DNA of 5,171 bases from an uncultured Lachnospiraceae bacterium (GTDB lineage Bacteria; Bacillota; Clostridia; Lachnospirales; Lachnospiraceae): assembly GCA_937915975.1 (NCBI GenBank), contig CALGGL010000393.1, positions 1 through 5,171 of the forward strand, read 5' to 3'. Below, piece by piece: positions 1 through 5,171 of this stretch. The position numbers and the translations under genes are program-made. The notes under the pieces were generated by a model. It had not been told where the DNA came from and made no database searches. It was given only the letters and a program-made list of their open reading frames with translations. Every line of letters starts with the position of its first letter. The first letter of the stretch is position 1.

Positions 1-906
1 GAAAATTTTTGCAAATCTTCCCTGATTACTGTATCCGCATAAGCTTGCTATTTCTGAGATCGGCAGCCGACTGTCTGTTATAAGTCTGGCTGCCTTTTCA
101 AGTCGTAGACTTAACATGTATTCTGAAACCGTCATTCCGAACATGGAGGTAAAATAATTCTTGAGACTCGTCTCACTTATATTATACATTTCGGATATTT
201 CACGCATAGAGATGTGCTTTGAAATATCTTTAGAGATTATCTCCTGAACCTTTTTTGCCAGACCGGCCTGATTTCTTGTGAGATAAGAGCTGTTTGCAGG
301 AGTGGTAATGTCGTTGTTAATTAAGCTGTGTAATATTTTCAGAATGTTAAGTCTTATAAGTCCTTTGTCGGGACATCTGTTGTTATATAGCTCGAGCCAG
401 AGCTTTTCTGTGTTTATATCAGTCACTAATAACACCAGCTTTTCTTTGTTGTTATATTTTGTGAACAACTTATCAATATCTATGTGGAAGGCCTTAAGAA
501 TGTTTTCGGTCTCTTCGGTGAACATCTTCTTATATATGAATATCTCAAAGCCCAGATAATAACCTGAAGGATAGAAGAATTCATCCCGTACCGTATAGGA
601 GCCGATGCTTGTGTAATTAGCCTTTACATATTTGAATACATTATCCGAGATCATGAATTCGCATCTTCCCGATATGCAGTAATTGATAAGAAACAGATTC
701 TTGTCAGATAAATGAGCGTTCATTGGTATGTTTTTGGCATGAACGTCATTAAGACACACATATATCCCCGGAAGGAAGGGGTAGAAGGTATTGTCGATAT
801 ACCCCTCGTCAAAATCATGGCGCAGAGTTATTATCTCTTCGCCCGTTATGGGGAAATTATCGTTGAAGGTATTAATAAATGAGTCAGCAAAACTGTCCTT
901 TTTCAT
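1..906 (-). CDS. AraC-family transcriptional regulator, C-terminus cut by window edge
   Basis: This is a DNA-binding transcription regulator. The minus strand is open from an ATG at 906 to base 1 (302 codons) with no stop, so the gene continues past the left edge. The last third is a typical AraC double helix-turn-helix. The first helix-turn-helix lies around residues 233-255 (MREISEMYNISETSLKNYF), followed by FGMTVSEYMLSLRLEKAARL. The second begins at about 281 with LPISEIASLCGYSNQGRFAKIF. By family comparison only some 15-20 residues are missing. Residues 1-220 form an effector or dimerisation region that I do not recognise. The start at 906 is preferred because AGGAG (919-915) lies 8 bases upstream; an in-frame ATG at 912 is only 2 bases from it. 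The gene is divergent from feoA. The GYSNQGRF form resembles siderophore-type PchR-like regulators, so a metal-related role is possible but inferred only from position. Confidence 0.9.
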   Translation of the reverse strand, partial: MKKDSFADSFINTFNDNFPITGEEIITLRHDFDEGYIDNTFYPFLPGIYVCLNDVHAKNIPMNAHLSDKNLFLINYCISGRCEFMISDNVFKYVKANYTSIGSYTVRDEFFYPSGYYLGFEIFIYKKMFTEETENILKAFHIDIDKLFTKYNNKEKLVLLVTDINTEKLWLELYNNRCPDKGLIRLNILKILHSLINNDITTPANSSYLTRNQAGLAKKVQEIISKDISKHISMREISEMYNISETSLKNYFTSMFGMTVSEYMLSLRLEKAARLITDSRLPISEIASLCGYSNQGRFAKIF

Positions 907-1010
907 ATGCATTACTCCTATTATTAATAGCATGCTTTCATTAACATATAATTCGTCTCAGAATACGTGTTATTGTAATAAAACAAAATATACAATTATA
1001 TTCAAAAAAG

Positions 1011-1025
1011 ACTATACCTTATAGT
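1011..1025. repeat. Perfect inverted repeat, ACTATA-cct-TATAGT
   Basis: Arms 1011-1016 and 1020-1025 are perfect reverse complements separated by three bases. The site lies about 105 bases upstream of the AraC-type gene start and 65-80 bases upstream of the candidate feo -10. It could be an operator for a dimeric regulator or a chance product of AT-rich sequence; nothing else in the window repeats it. Confidence 0.35.
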
Positions 1026-1081
1026 ATCAGCATTAATATATAAAAACAAGTGTTAAAATGTCCTTTTTTGTCAAAATGGCA

Positions 1082-1110
1082 TAGAAAGTTAGGATAGACT
1101 AACATATAAT
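1082..1110 (+). promoter_or_regulatory. Candidate sigma-A promoter of the feo operon
   Basis: A perfect -10 hexamer TATAAT (1105-1110) is preceded, at a 17-bp spacing, by TAGAAA (1082-1087), which matches 4 of 6 positions of the -35 consensus. Transcription would start near 1117 and leave a leader of about 110 bases before feoA. The -10 is strong and the -35 weak, which is common in regulated promoters. The overlap with an iron-box-like sequence supports a regulatory role. Confidence 0.55.
1089..1107 (+). promoter_or_regulatory. DtxR/IdeR-like iron box overlapping the feo promoter
   Basis: The 19 bases TTAGGATAGACTAACATAT match the classical DtxR/IdeR box TTAGGTTAGSCTAACCTAA at 15 of 19 positions. 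The left half-site is 8/9 and the right half-site 7/9. The centre contains the inverted repeat GTTAG...CTAAC (1088-1092 and 1099-1103). The box fills most of the -35/-10 spacer and enters the -10 hexamer, which is where a metal-activated repressor would block RNA polymerase. The match and position are seen directly; binding by a DtxR-family protein under iron-replete conditions is inferred from family knowledge. No DtxR gene lies in the window. Confidence 0.6.
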
Positions 1111-1226
1111 ACCCTTTGTTTGTAAAGCCCTGTTTACTTTAAATGATGATTGGCAGGTAATAATCGCTAAGCTCATTTATGTGTGATTTTTGACAGGGTT
1201 AATTAAGAGGATAGGAGACAAGGATT

Positions 1227-1451
1227 ATGAATTTAACTGAACTTAAGAAAGGTGAGAGAGCCATGATAGTGCAAATAGATGGTGACAGAAGATATCTTTC
1301 AAGAGTTACATCTATAGGCTTAAATGTCGGATGTAAGGTTGAGATGCTTCAAAATGTAAAAAAGAAGCCGCTGCTTATCTATGGCAGAGATACCATGATT
1401 GCTTTAAATCGTGAGGAATCAGAGAGAATTAAGGTGGAGGTCAGTGCATAA
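1227..1451 (+). CDS. feoA: FeoA, small SH3-like ferrous iron transport protein
   Basis: FeoA is a small cytoplasmic protein that works with the FeoB permease in Fe2+ uptake, probably by contacting FeoB and tuning its activity. The 74-residue product has the usual length and pattern of a stand-alone FeoA SH3-like barrel: MNLTELKKGERAMI at the start, the conserved turn SIGLNVGCKVEML (residues 29-41), then LLIYGRDTMIALNREESERIKVE (49-71), in which the family typically ends with an alanine or leucine-rich helix and an I-x-V strand. AGGAG at 1213-1217 lies 9 bases before the ATG. Its TAA stop shares a base with the feoB start (TAATG), indicating translational coupling. It is first in the operon, directly downstream of the candidate iron-regulated promoter. 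Confidence 0.93.
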   Translation: MNLTELKKGERAMIVQIDGDRRYLSRVTSIGLNVGCKVEMLQNVKKKPLLIYGRDTMIALNREESERIKVEVSA

Positions 1452-3457
1452 TGGATAACAAAAAAATTGCTTTACTTGGACAGCCTAACTCCGGTAAATC
1501 CACAGTTTTCAATTCTTTAACAGGCATGCATCAACATGTAGGAAACTGGCCGGGTAAGACGGTTGAGAAAAAAGAAGGTACATTTACACATAATGATGTT
1601 ACATATCAGGTGGCAGACCTGCCGGGTTCATATTCACTTTCGGCAAATTCGGATGAGGAGATTGTTACAAGAGATTATATAGCAAAAAATGACTTGGATC
1701 TCGTATGTCTTTTGGCGGATGCTTCACAGCTTGAAAGAAGTATGTATATGCTGGCTGATTATACAGGTATAGGCACTCCGGTTATGCTTGTTTTGACTAT
1801 GATGGATGTAGCTGAGAGTAAGGGTAAGAGGATTGATACCGAAAAGCTTGCCGATAAGCTTGGAATAGAAGTGTGCAGTATAGTTGCATATGATAAAAAG
1901 AGCTATGATGCATTTTTCGAAAATTTGGAAAAGGCTATAAAGTCCGGAAAAACTTTAAATGCCGATGCACTTTACGATATAGTTAGACAGAGCGAGGGTG
2001 CAAAGGAATTTGAGAAATATATGGATATAGTTTCGGTTATAGCAACCGAAAGACGTTCTAAAGAATGGCTTGCCATGAAGCTTCTGGAAGAGGATGAGGC
2101 TATAATAAGAGAGCTTGCCATAAAGGGTAAAAAGGATATAGAAACAAACTCTAAGGGTGCATTATATACAAGTGATGCAAGATTTAAGTGGATAGAGGGC
2201 TTGCTTGATGAGGTTGTTACAGATGCTAAAAAACCATCTGAATTACTTACAAAGTTTGACAGAGCTGCCATCGGTCCAAGAAGCGGTAAATGGGTTGCAT
2301 TTGGCATGATGATTCTTGCACTTGCTGGTGCAATGATTGTTGCATCGCCTATTATGGGACTTGGAGGTGCACTTCCAAGCATACTCAATCCGGCTGCTGA
2401 TGCGTTGCTTGGTAAAATGGGTGTTTCAGATTCGATTATTCATTTTATTAAGGCGACACTTATAGTATCGTTTGGCTGGGTTGTTATGATGATTGGATTT
2501 ATCTTTGCGATGAATTTTGTATTTGGTATACTTGAAGAGGTTGGATATATGGCGAGAGTGTCATATGTATTTGATCGTTCCATGGGTAAAATTGGTCTTC
2601 AGGGTAAGGCACTTATGCCTATGATTATGGGCTTTGGATGTACTATGGGTAGTACATCAGGTGCAAGAGTTATCGATTCATATGGTCAGAAGCTTTTGAC
2701 TATAGCGGTTGCATGGGCAATTCCTTGTGGCGCAACCTTTGTGGTTATACCGACACTTGCCAATGCATTTTTCGGTACCGGCGGCGGTATGCTGGTTATG
2801 CTTCTCATATTCCTTATTATGCTTTTACATATTATTATAACTGCCAAGGTGTTTGGTAAGAAGCTCAATCCTGTGGACAAAAGAACAGGTATCGTGATGG
2901 AGCTTCCGCCATATCATAAACCAAGATGGGGATTTATATTCAAGAATTCACTCATGCGTATGTGGGATGTATTTAAGAAGGCATTTAGTATAGAGCTTAT
3001 CGTATGTATTATTTTCTTCTTCTTAAGCTACTCAAAGAGCGGCATAGAAGGAAGTATACTCTATAAAATCGGAAAATTTATAGAGCCGGTTTCAACCTAT
3101 ATAGGACTTAAGTGGCAGACCTTTATGTCTTTCTTTGCAGCTATGGTTTCAAAGGAAGCGGTGCTGGGTGTTCTTTCAGCGATATTTGCAAACAGCGGAA
3201 GTGTTATAGATTCAACTACAGGACTTGCTGCAACTTCGGATAATATAGCTCAAGTTGTGGCAGCAGCCATACCGCAGGCAGAGGCGCTTGCATTTATAAT
3301 CGCTGTTACATTTAATATACCTTGTCTGCAGGCGGTGGTTTCAACTTATAACGAAACACACTCTGTAAAATGGACAGCTAAAATTGGTCTTTATTACATA
3401 TTGACTGCACTTCTTTTGGCCGCGGTTGTTTATCATATAGCGGTGCTTATTTTATAA
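1451..3457 (+). CDS. feoB: FeoB-type ferrous iron GTPase-permease, divergent subtype
   Basis: FeoB is an inner-membrane permease for Fe2+ with a cytoplasmic G domain. At 668 residues the length is normal. The G domain reads G1 GQPNSGKS (10-17), G2 Thr37 in GNWPGKT, G3 DLPG (56-59) followed by the family's YSLS, then G4 TMMD (116-119), where Asn is usual in place of Thr. G5 is degenerate (about SIVA, 143-146). A helical linker domain (about 175-270) leads to the FDRAAIGPRSGKW pre-membrane motif. Hydrophobic segments lie near 281-302, 334-359, 413-436, 445-465, 512-528, 555-580, 610-630 and 645-668. The three pore cysteines are present: GFGC397, PC426GA and IPC625, but the usual GCNVP is GCTMG here. 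Start ATG 1451 overlaps the feoA stop, with GGTGGAGG just upstream. The family assignment is secure; the metal carried could be Fe2+ or another divalent ion such as Mn2+. Confidence 0.93.
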   Translation: MDNKKIALLGQPNSGKSTVFNSLTGMHQHVGNWPGKTVEKKEGTFTHNDVTYQVADLPGSYSLSANSDEEIVTRDYIAKNDLDLVCLLADASQLERSMYMLADYTGIGTPVMLVLTMMDVAESKGKRIDTEKLADKLGIEVCSIVAYDKKSYDAFFENLEKAIKSGKTLNADALYDIVRQSEGAKEFEKYMDIVSVIATERRSKEWLAMKLLEEDEAIIRELAIKGKKDIETNSKGALYTSDARFKWIEGLLDEVVTDAKKPSELLTKFDRAAIGPRSGKWVAFGMMILALAGAMIVASPIMGLGGALPSILNPAADALLGKMGVSDSIIHFIKATLIVSFGWVVMMIGFIFAMNFVFGILEEVGYMARVSYVFDRSMGKIGLQGKALMPMIMGFGCTMGSTSGARVIDSYGQKLLTIAVAWAIPCGATFVVIPTLANAFFGTGGGMLVMLLIFLIMLLHIIITAKVFGKKLNPVDKRTGIVMELPPYHKPRWGFIFKNSLMRMWDVFKKAFSIELIVCIIFFFLSYSKSGIEGSILYKIGKFIEPVSTYIGLKWQTFMSFFAAMVSKEAVLGVLSAIFANSGSVIDSTTGLAATSDNIAQVVAAAIPQAEALAFIIAVTFNIPCLQAVVSTYNETHSVKWTAKIGLYYILTALLLAAVVYHIAVLIL

Positions 3458-3515
3458 ATGTTTTTAGGTATGATGCAAAAATATGTATGTGAATTTATGA
3501 TTATGGAGTGATATT

Positions 3516-3767
3516 ATGGACGAGTTACTTTTACTCATGCTCAATTCTGAACAGATAACTATGCCGGAGCTTGCGGAAAAACTACATATGTCGGTTGCGC
3601 TTATAAATGCGAGACTTGAAAGATATGAGCAGCTTGGTTATGTGAAACGCATTGTTGAAAAAAGTCAGGGAGGCTGCTCGGGAACTTGTGGAAGCTGTAA
3701 GGGCTGCGGCACACATAAATTGGAGTTTAAACCTTCTGTTTATTGGGTAAAAGGAGAAAAGCTTTAA
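3516..3767 (+). CDS. FeoC-like winged-helix protein with four-cysteine cluster
   Basis: A small (83-residue) protein likely to assist or sense for FeoB. Residues 1-48 look like a winged-helix DNA-binding-type fold: MDELLLLMLNSEQITMPELAEKLHMSVALINARLERYEQLGYVKRIV. A glycine-rich loop follows with cysteines at 54, 58, 61 and 64 (CSGTCGSCKGC), then a short strand-like end, FKPSVYWV. FeoC proteins of enteric bacteria have the same plan, a winged helix whose wing carries clustered cysteines able to hold an iron-sulfur cluster, so the resemblance is in layout rather than close identity. GGAG (3505-3508) lies 7 bases before the ATG. It follows feoB by 58 bases with no terminator between them and its TAA abuts the next start. 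A zinc-binding transcription regulator is the alternative. Confidence 0.72.
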   Translation: MDELLLLMLNSEQITMPELAEKLHMSVALINARLERYEQLGYVKRIVEKSQGGCSGTCGSCKGCGTHKLEFKPSVYWVKGEKL

Positions 3768-4121
3768 ATGAATCCTGCAAATGTAATAACAGTAATTGCG
3801 GTTTTGCTTTTGGTTTTAATTATTAGCCTTCCGCTTATTAAGAAAATGAAATCCGGCGAGACCTGCTGCGGTACCGAAAAAGTTAAGGTCAGGCATAAAA
3901 AACTTAAAAATCCTGCCGGAAGCTATAAGCTTAATATAGATGGCATGCACTGTCAAAATTGTGTTAAGCGAATCACTGAAGCCGTAAATAATATAGACGG
4001 GCTTTCCTGTCGTGTAAGCCTTGAAAAAAATGAGGCGGTCATTTCTTATGAGGAAAAACCTATGACGGATGAAGTGATAAAGCTGCTTGGAGAGATGGAT
4101 TTTCTTGCAATCAAAAAATAG
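3768..4121 (+). CDS. Membrane-anchored HMA-domain (heavy-metal-associated) protein
   Basis: A 117-residue protein with an N-terminal membrane helix (residues about 5-24, VITVIAVLLLVLIISLPL) followed by KKMK, which suggests the rest is cytoplasmic. A vicinal cysteine pair (C33, C34 in ETCCG) and a basic linker lead into an HMA ferredoxin-like domain (about 52-115). Its metal-binding loop is GMHCQNC (59-65), with the expected VKRITEAVNNIDG helix after it. HMA domains bind soft metals such as Cu(I) or Zn(II) through the CxxC pair. The short helix plus cysteine stretch resembles the small Cys-rich membrane proteins found beside Clostridia feoB genes. The start directly follows the previous stop (TAAATG) with AAGGAG at 3751-3756. 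Its place in the operon suggests metal handling at the FeoB permease; that is inference. Confidence 0.82.
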   Translation: MNPANVITVIAVLLLVLIISLPLIKKMKSGETCCGTEKVKVRHKKLKNPAGSYKLNIDGMHCQNCVKRITEAVNNIDGLSCRVSLEKNEAVISYEEKPMTDEVIKLLGEMDFLAIKK

Positions 4122-4157
4122 TGCGAGTTGTTAATTTGTAAATGAAATAAAAAATTC

Positions 4158-4186
4158 TTGACATATTCTTTAATTAAGAATATAAT
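4158..4186 (+). promoter_or_regulatory. Consensus sigma-A promoter of the trp leader
   Basis: TTGACA (4158-4163) and TATAAT (4181-4186) are both perfect and separated by exactly 17 bp. Transcription should begin near 4193, just before the first T-box helix at 4210. Such a strong unregulated promoter fits control by attenuation downstream rather than at initiation. It lies 37 bases after the stop codon of the HMA gene, and I see no terminator between, so some read-through from feo is possible. Confidence 0.9.
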
Positions 4187-4209
4187 CAATCCATAATTTA
4201 ATACGCTAA

Positions 4210-4488
4210 ACCGTTGATGTGGAGATAAAAATAAAAGAGGCACTCACAGAGAGTCGGGATTGATGAGAACCGATAGCAGCTGTTTATTAAATGGACCACT
4301 GAGGGCGCGGTCAAAGGAGCAAAGGCTCTGAGTATTCCGTGACGTTTATGCATACGTTAGTTGCAAGGAATATGTTGGTATTCCAATGAGAGTGTGGAAA
4401 TAAACTTCCACAAACGCAGGGTGGCACCGCGGTACATATGATTATTACCGTCCCTGATAACAGAGCTTCTGTTATCAGGGACTTTTTT
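4210..4488 (+). promoter_or_regulatory. Tryptophan T-box riboswitch (tRNA-Trp sensing leader)
   Basis: A T-box leader reads the charging state of a tRNA and controls termination. The conserved T-box sequence AGGGTGGCACCGCGGT is at 4418-4433. Stem I shows TGATG (4215-4219) and CTGA (4299-4302) as a likely kink-turn. The specifier loop is bounded by GTGG/CCAC (4219-4222, 4296-4299) and AATAAA/TTTATT (4230-4235, 4283-4288). The specifier is TGG (4292-4294), followed by the usual A. An AGAGAG bulge and the distal hairpin TCGG/CCGA (4254-4257, 4270-4273) have the typical loop. Stem II is around 4317-4384 and stem III is TGTGGAA/TTCCACA (4393-4399, 4406-4412). The bulge TGGC (4422-4425) is complementary to a GCCA tRNA end, as expected for tRNA-Trp with discriminator G. 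In the antiterminator, AGGG (4418-4421) and CGGT (4430-4433) pair with CCCT (4452-4455) and ACCG (4447-4450). Confidence 0.96.
4450..4488 (+). terminator. Intrinsic terminator of the T-box attenuator
   Basis: A perfect 15-bp stem (4450-4464 with 4468-4482) with a three-base apparent loop is followed by six T residues (4483-4488). Its left arm includes the CCCT that otherwise pairs with AGGG of the T-box, so terminator and antiterminator exclude each other. It ends 67 bases before the trpE start. Confidence 0.95.
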
Positions 4489-4555
4489 CGCGTTCCTTTG
4501 AGGCAGGCACAGCTTGCGAGGTAAATTCTGTTAATATGAGGTAAGGAGGTAGACG

Positions 4556-5171
4556 ATGAACAGCAAATATTTTCCAACCTTGGAAAAAGCAAAAGATTAC
4601 AGGGATGAATACCGGTGCATCCCTATAGCGAGAGAAATTTATTCGGATTTTATCACACCGATTCAGGCACTTAAGATTCTTAAAAATGTAAGCCGCCATG
4701 TGTATATGCTTGAAAGTGTGGAGAATCAGGAAAAGACCGGACGATATACATTTCTCGGATATGAACCAAAGCTTTGCATAACCTGTCTCAATAATAAGAT
4801 AAAGGTTATAGACGCAAAGGGTGAGGTTCTAAAGGAGGATAATATCAAGCATCCGGCAGTCTTTATCAATGAAACGGTAAACGAATATAAAAGTCCCAAG
4901 ATAGAAGGCATGCCGTCCTTTACCGGAGGACTGGTAGGATACTTTGCATATGACTACATCAAGTATGCCGAGCCTACACTTAACCTTGATGCACAGGATG
5001 AGGAAAAATTCAATGATGTTGACCTGATGCTCTTTGATAAGGTGATCGCCTTTGACCACTTCCGGCAAAAGCTCATTCTGATCGCCAATATCCGCCTTGA
5101 CAACGTGGATGCCGAATATGCCCGCGCAGAAAAGGCGCTCGGCGAAATGCGGGCGCTCATCGAGACCGGCG
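4556..5171 (+). CDS. trpE: TrpE, anthranilate synthase component I, N-terminal part
   Basis: TrpE converts chorismate to anthranilate, using ammonia supplied by the glutamine amidotransferase TrpG, in the first step of tryptophan synthesis. The 205 codons seen cover most of the N-terminal domain; the gene runs off the right edge, and the catalytic chorismate-binding half lies outside. The motif YMLESVENQEKTGRYTFLGYEP (residues 50-71) corresponds to the family's LLES segment, which forms part of the tryptophan feedback site. FTGGLVGYFAYDYIKYAEP (122-140) matches the conserved GG-x-VGY-x-YD stretch. TAAGGAGGT (4542-4550) lies 5 bases before the ATG. A UGG-specified T-box upstream separates TrpE from the related PabB and MenF/EntC enzymes. 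From about base 5041 GC content and GC-ending codons rise sharply. Confidence 0.94.
   Translation, partial: MNSKYFPTLEKAKDYRDEYRCIPIAREIYSDFITPIQALKILKNVSRHVYMLESVENQEKTGRYTFLGYEPKLCITCLNNKIKVIDAKGEVLKEDNIKHPAVFINETVNEYKSPKIEGMPSFTGGLVGYFAYDYIKYAEPTLNLDAQDEEKFNDVDLMLFDKVIAFDHFRQKLILIANIRLDNVDAEYARAEKALGEMRALIETG

Larger units (their letters stand above)
907..1226. other. Divergent intergenic region between araC-type gene and feoA
   Basis: About 320 bases with no credible coding sequence, markedly AT-rich between 940 and 1060. It holds the AraC gene's ribosome binding site (915-919), a perfect 6-bp palindrome at 1011-1025, the candidate feo promoter and DtxR-like box around 1082-1110, and an untranslated leader of roughly 110 bases before feoA. 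I could not find a convincing promoter for the minus-strand gene. The best minus-strand candidates are partial matches, for example TTGAAT with TTTATT at 17 bp, and I do not annotate them. Confidence 0.75.

Noticed and set aside
302..1024. Plus-strand open frames opposite the AraC-type gene
   Set aside because: They lie antisense to a well-supported regulator, have no good ribosome binding sites, and their low-complexity serine/leucine-rich translations look like no known family.
1069..1074. TTGACA on the minus strand as -35 for the AraC-type gene
   Set aside because: At 16-18 bp spacing the minus strand shows no acceptable -10; the nearest TATA-like sequence is about 26 bases away.
1145..1165. 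Possible Fur box around GATGATT...AATAATC
   Set aside because: The 7-base spacer and weak fit to the 7-1-7 Fur pattern make it unconvincing; the DtxR-like box is a far better iron-control candidate.
1190..1195. TTGACA as a -35 box just before feoA
   Set aside because: No -10-like hexamer lies about 17 bases downstream; that region is the feoA ribosome binding site.
1972..2880. Minus-strand open frames inside feoB
   Set aside because: They are shadows of a continuous, motif-supported 668-residue gene.
4122..4157. Terminator for the feo operon after the HMA gene
   Set aside because: No hairpin followed by a T-run is visible in this stretch, so I do not call one.
4046..4699. Minus-strand open frames across the T-box and trpE start
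   Set aside because: They overlap a conserved structured RNA leader and the trpE coding strand; their translations are explained by the antisense of those features.
4726..5160. Minus-strand open frames inside trpE
   Set aside because: They are antisense shadows of trpE with no independent start signals.

Overview
The window looks like chromosomal DNA of a low-GC anaerobic Firmicute, most likely a Clostridia or Lachnospiraceae relative. This inference rests on an AT-rich background, strong AGGAGG-type ribosome binding sites, heavy AGA arginine codon use, a T-box riboswitch upstream of a tryptophan gene, and a FeoA-FeoB-small protein arrangement common in that group. Nothing suggests a mobile element, CRISPR array, tRNA or rRNA. 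The species cannot be named from sequence alone.

Layout, left to right. (1) Bases 1-906, minus strand: an AraC-family transcriptional regulator whose last C-terminal residues run off the left edge. (2) Bases 907-1226: a divergent intergenic region of about 320 bases. It holds a candidate feo promoter overlapped by a 19-bp sequence that matches the classical DtxR/IdeR iron box at 15 of 19 positions, plus a small perfect palindrome nearer to the AraC gene. (3) Bases 1227-4121, plus strand: a four-gene ferrous-iron-type uptake operon. It comprises feoA, feoB (a divergent subtype), a FeoC-like winged-helix protein with four clustered cysteines, and a membrane-anchored heavy-metal-associated (HMA) domain protein. 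(4) Bases 4122-4555: a regulatory region with a perfect consensus promoter (TTGACA, 17 bp, TATAAT), a complete T-box leader with specifier UGG (Trp), and an intrinsic terminator. (5) Bases 4556-5171: the N-terminal third or so of trpE (anthranilate synthase component I), cut by the right edge.

How they work together. The Feo genes would bring a divalent metal, presumably Fe2+, across the cytoplasmic membrane. FeoB is the GTPase-permease, FeoA a small cytoplasmic partner, the FeoC-like protein a possible Fe-S or redox-sensing accessory, and the HMA protein a possible membrane-tethered metal handler. The iron-box-like operator would shut the operon off when iron is plentiful. The AraC gene is transcribed away from feo and could be a second regulator, but the sequence does not prove this. 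The trp unit is independent: uncharged tRNA-Trp should stabilise the antiterminator and let transcription continue into trpE.

The most noteworthy points are the non-canonical FeoB (Thr in place of Asn in the G4 guanine-specificity motif, a degenerate G5, and a GCTMG rather than GCNVP pore motif), the HMA domain inside a feo operon, the DtxR-like box, and an abrupt rise in GC content inside trpE near base 5040.
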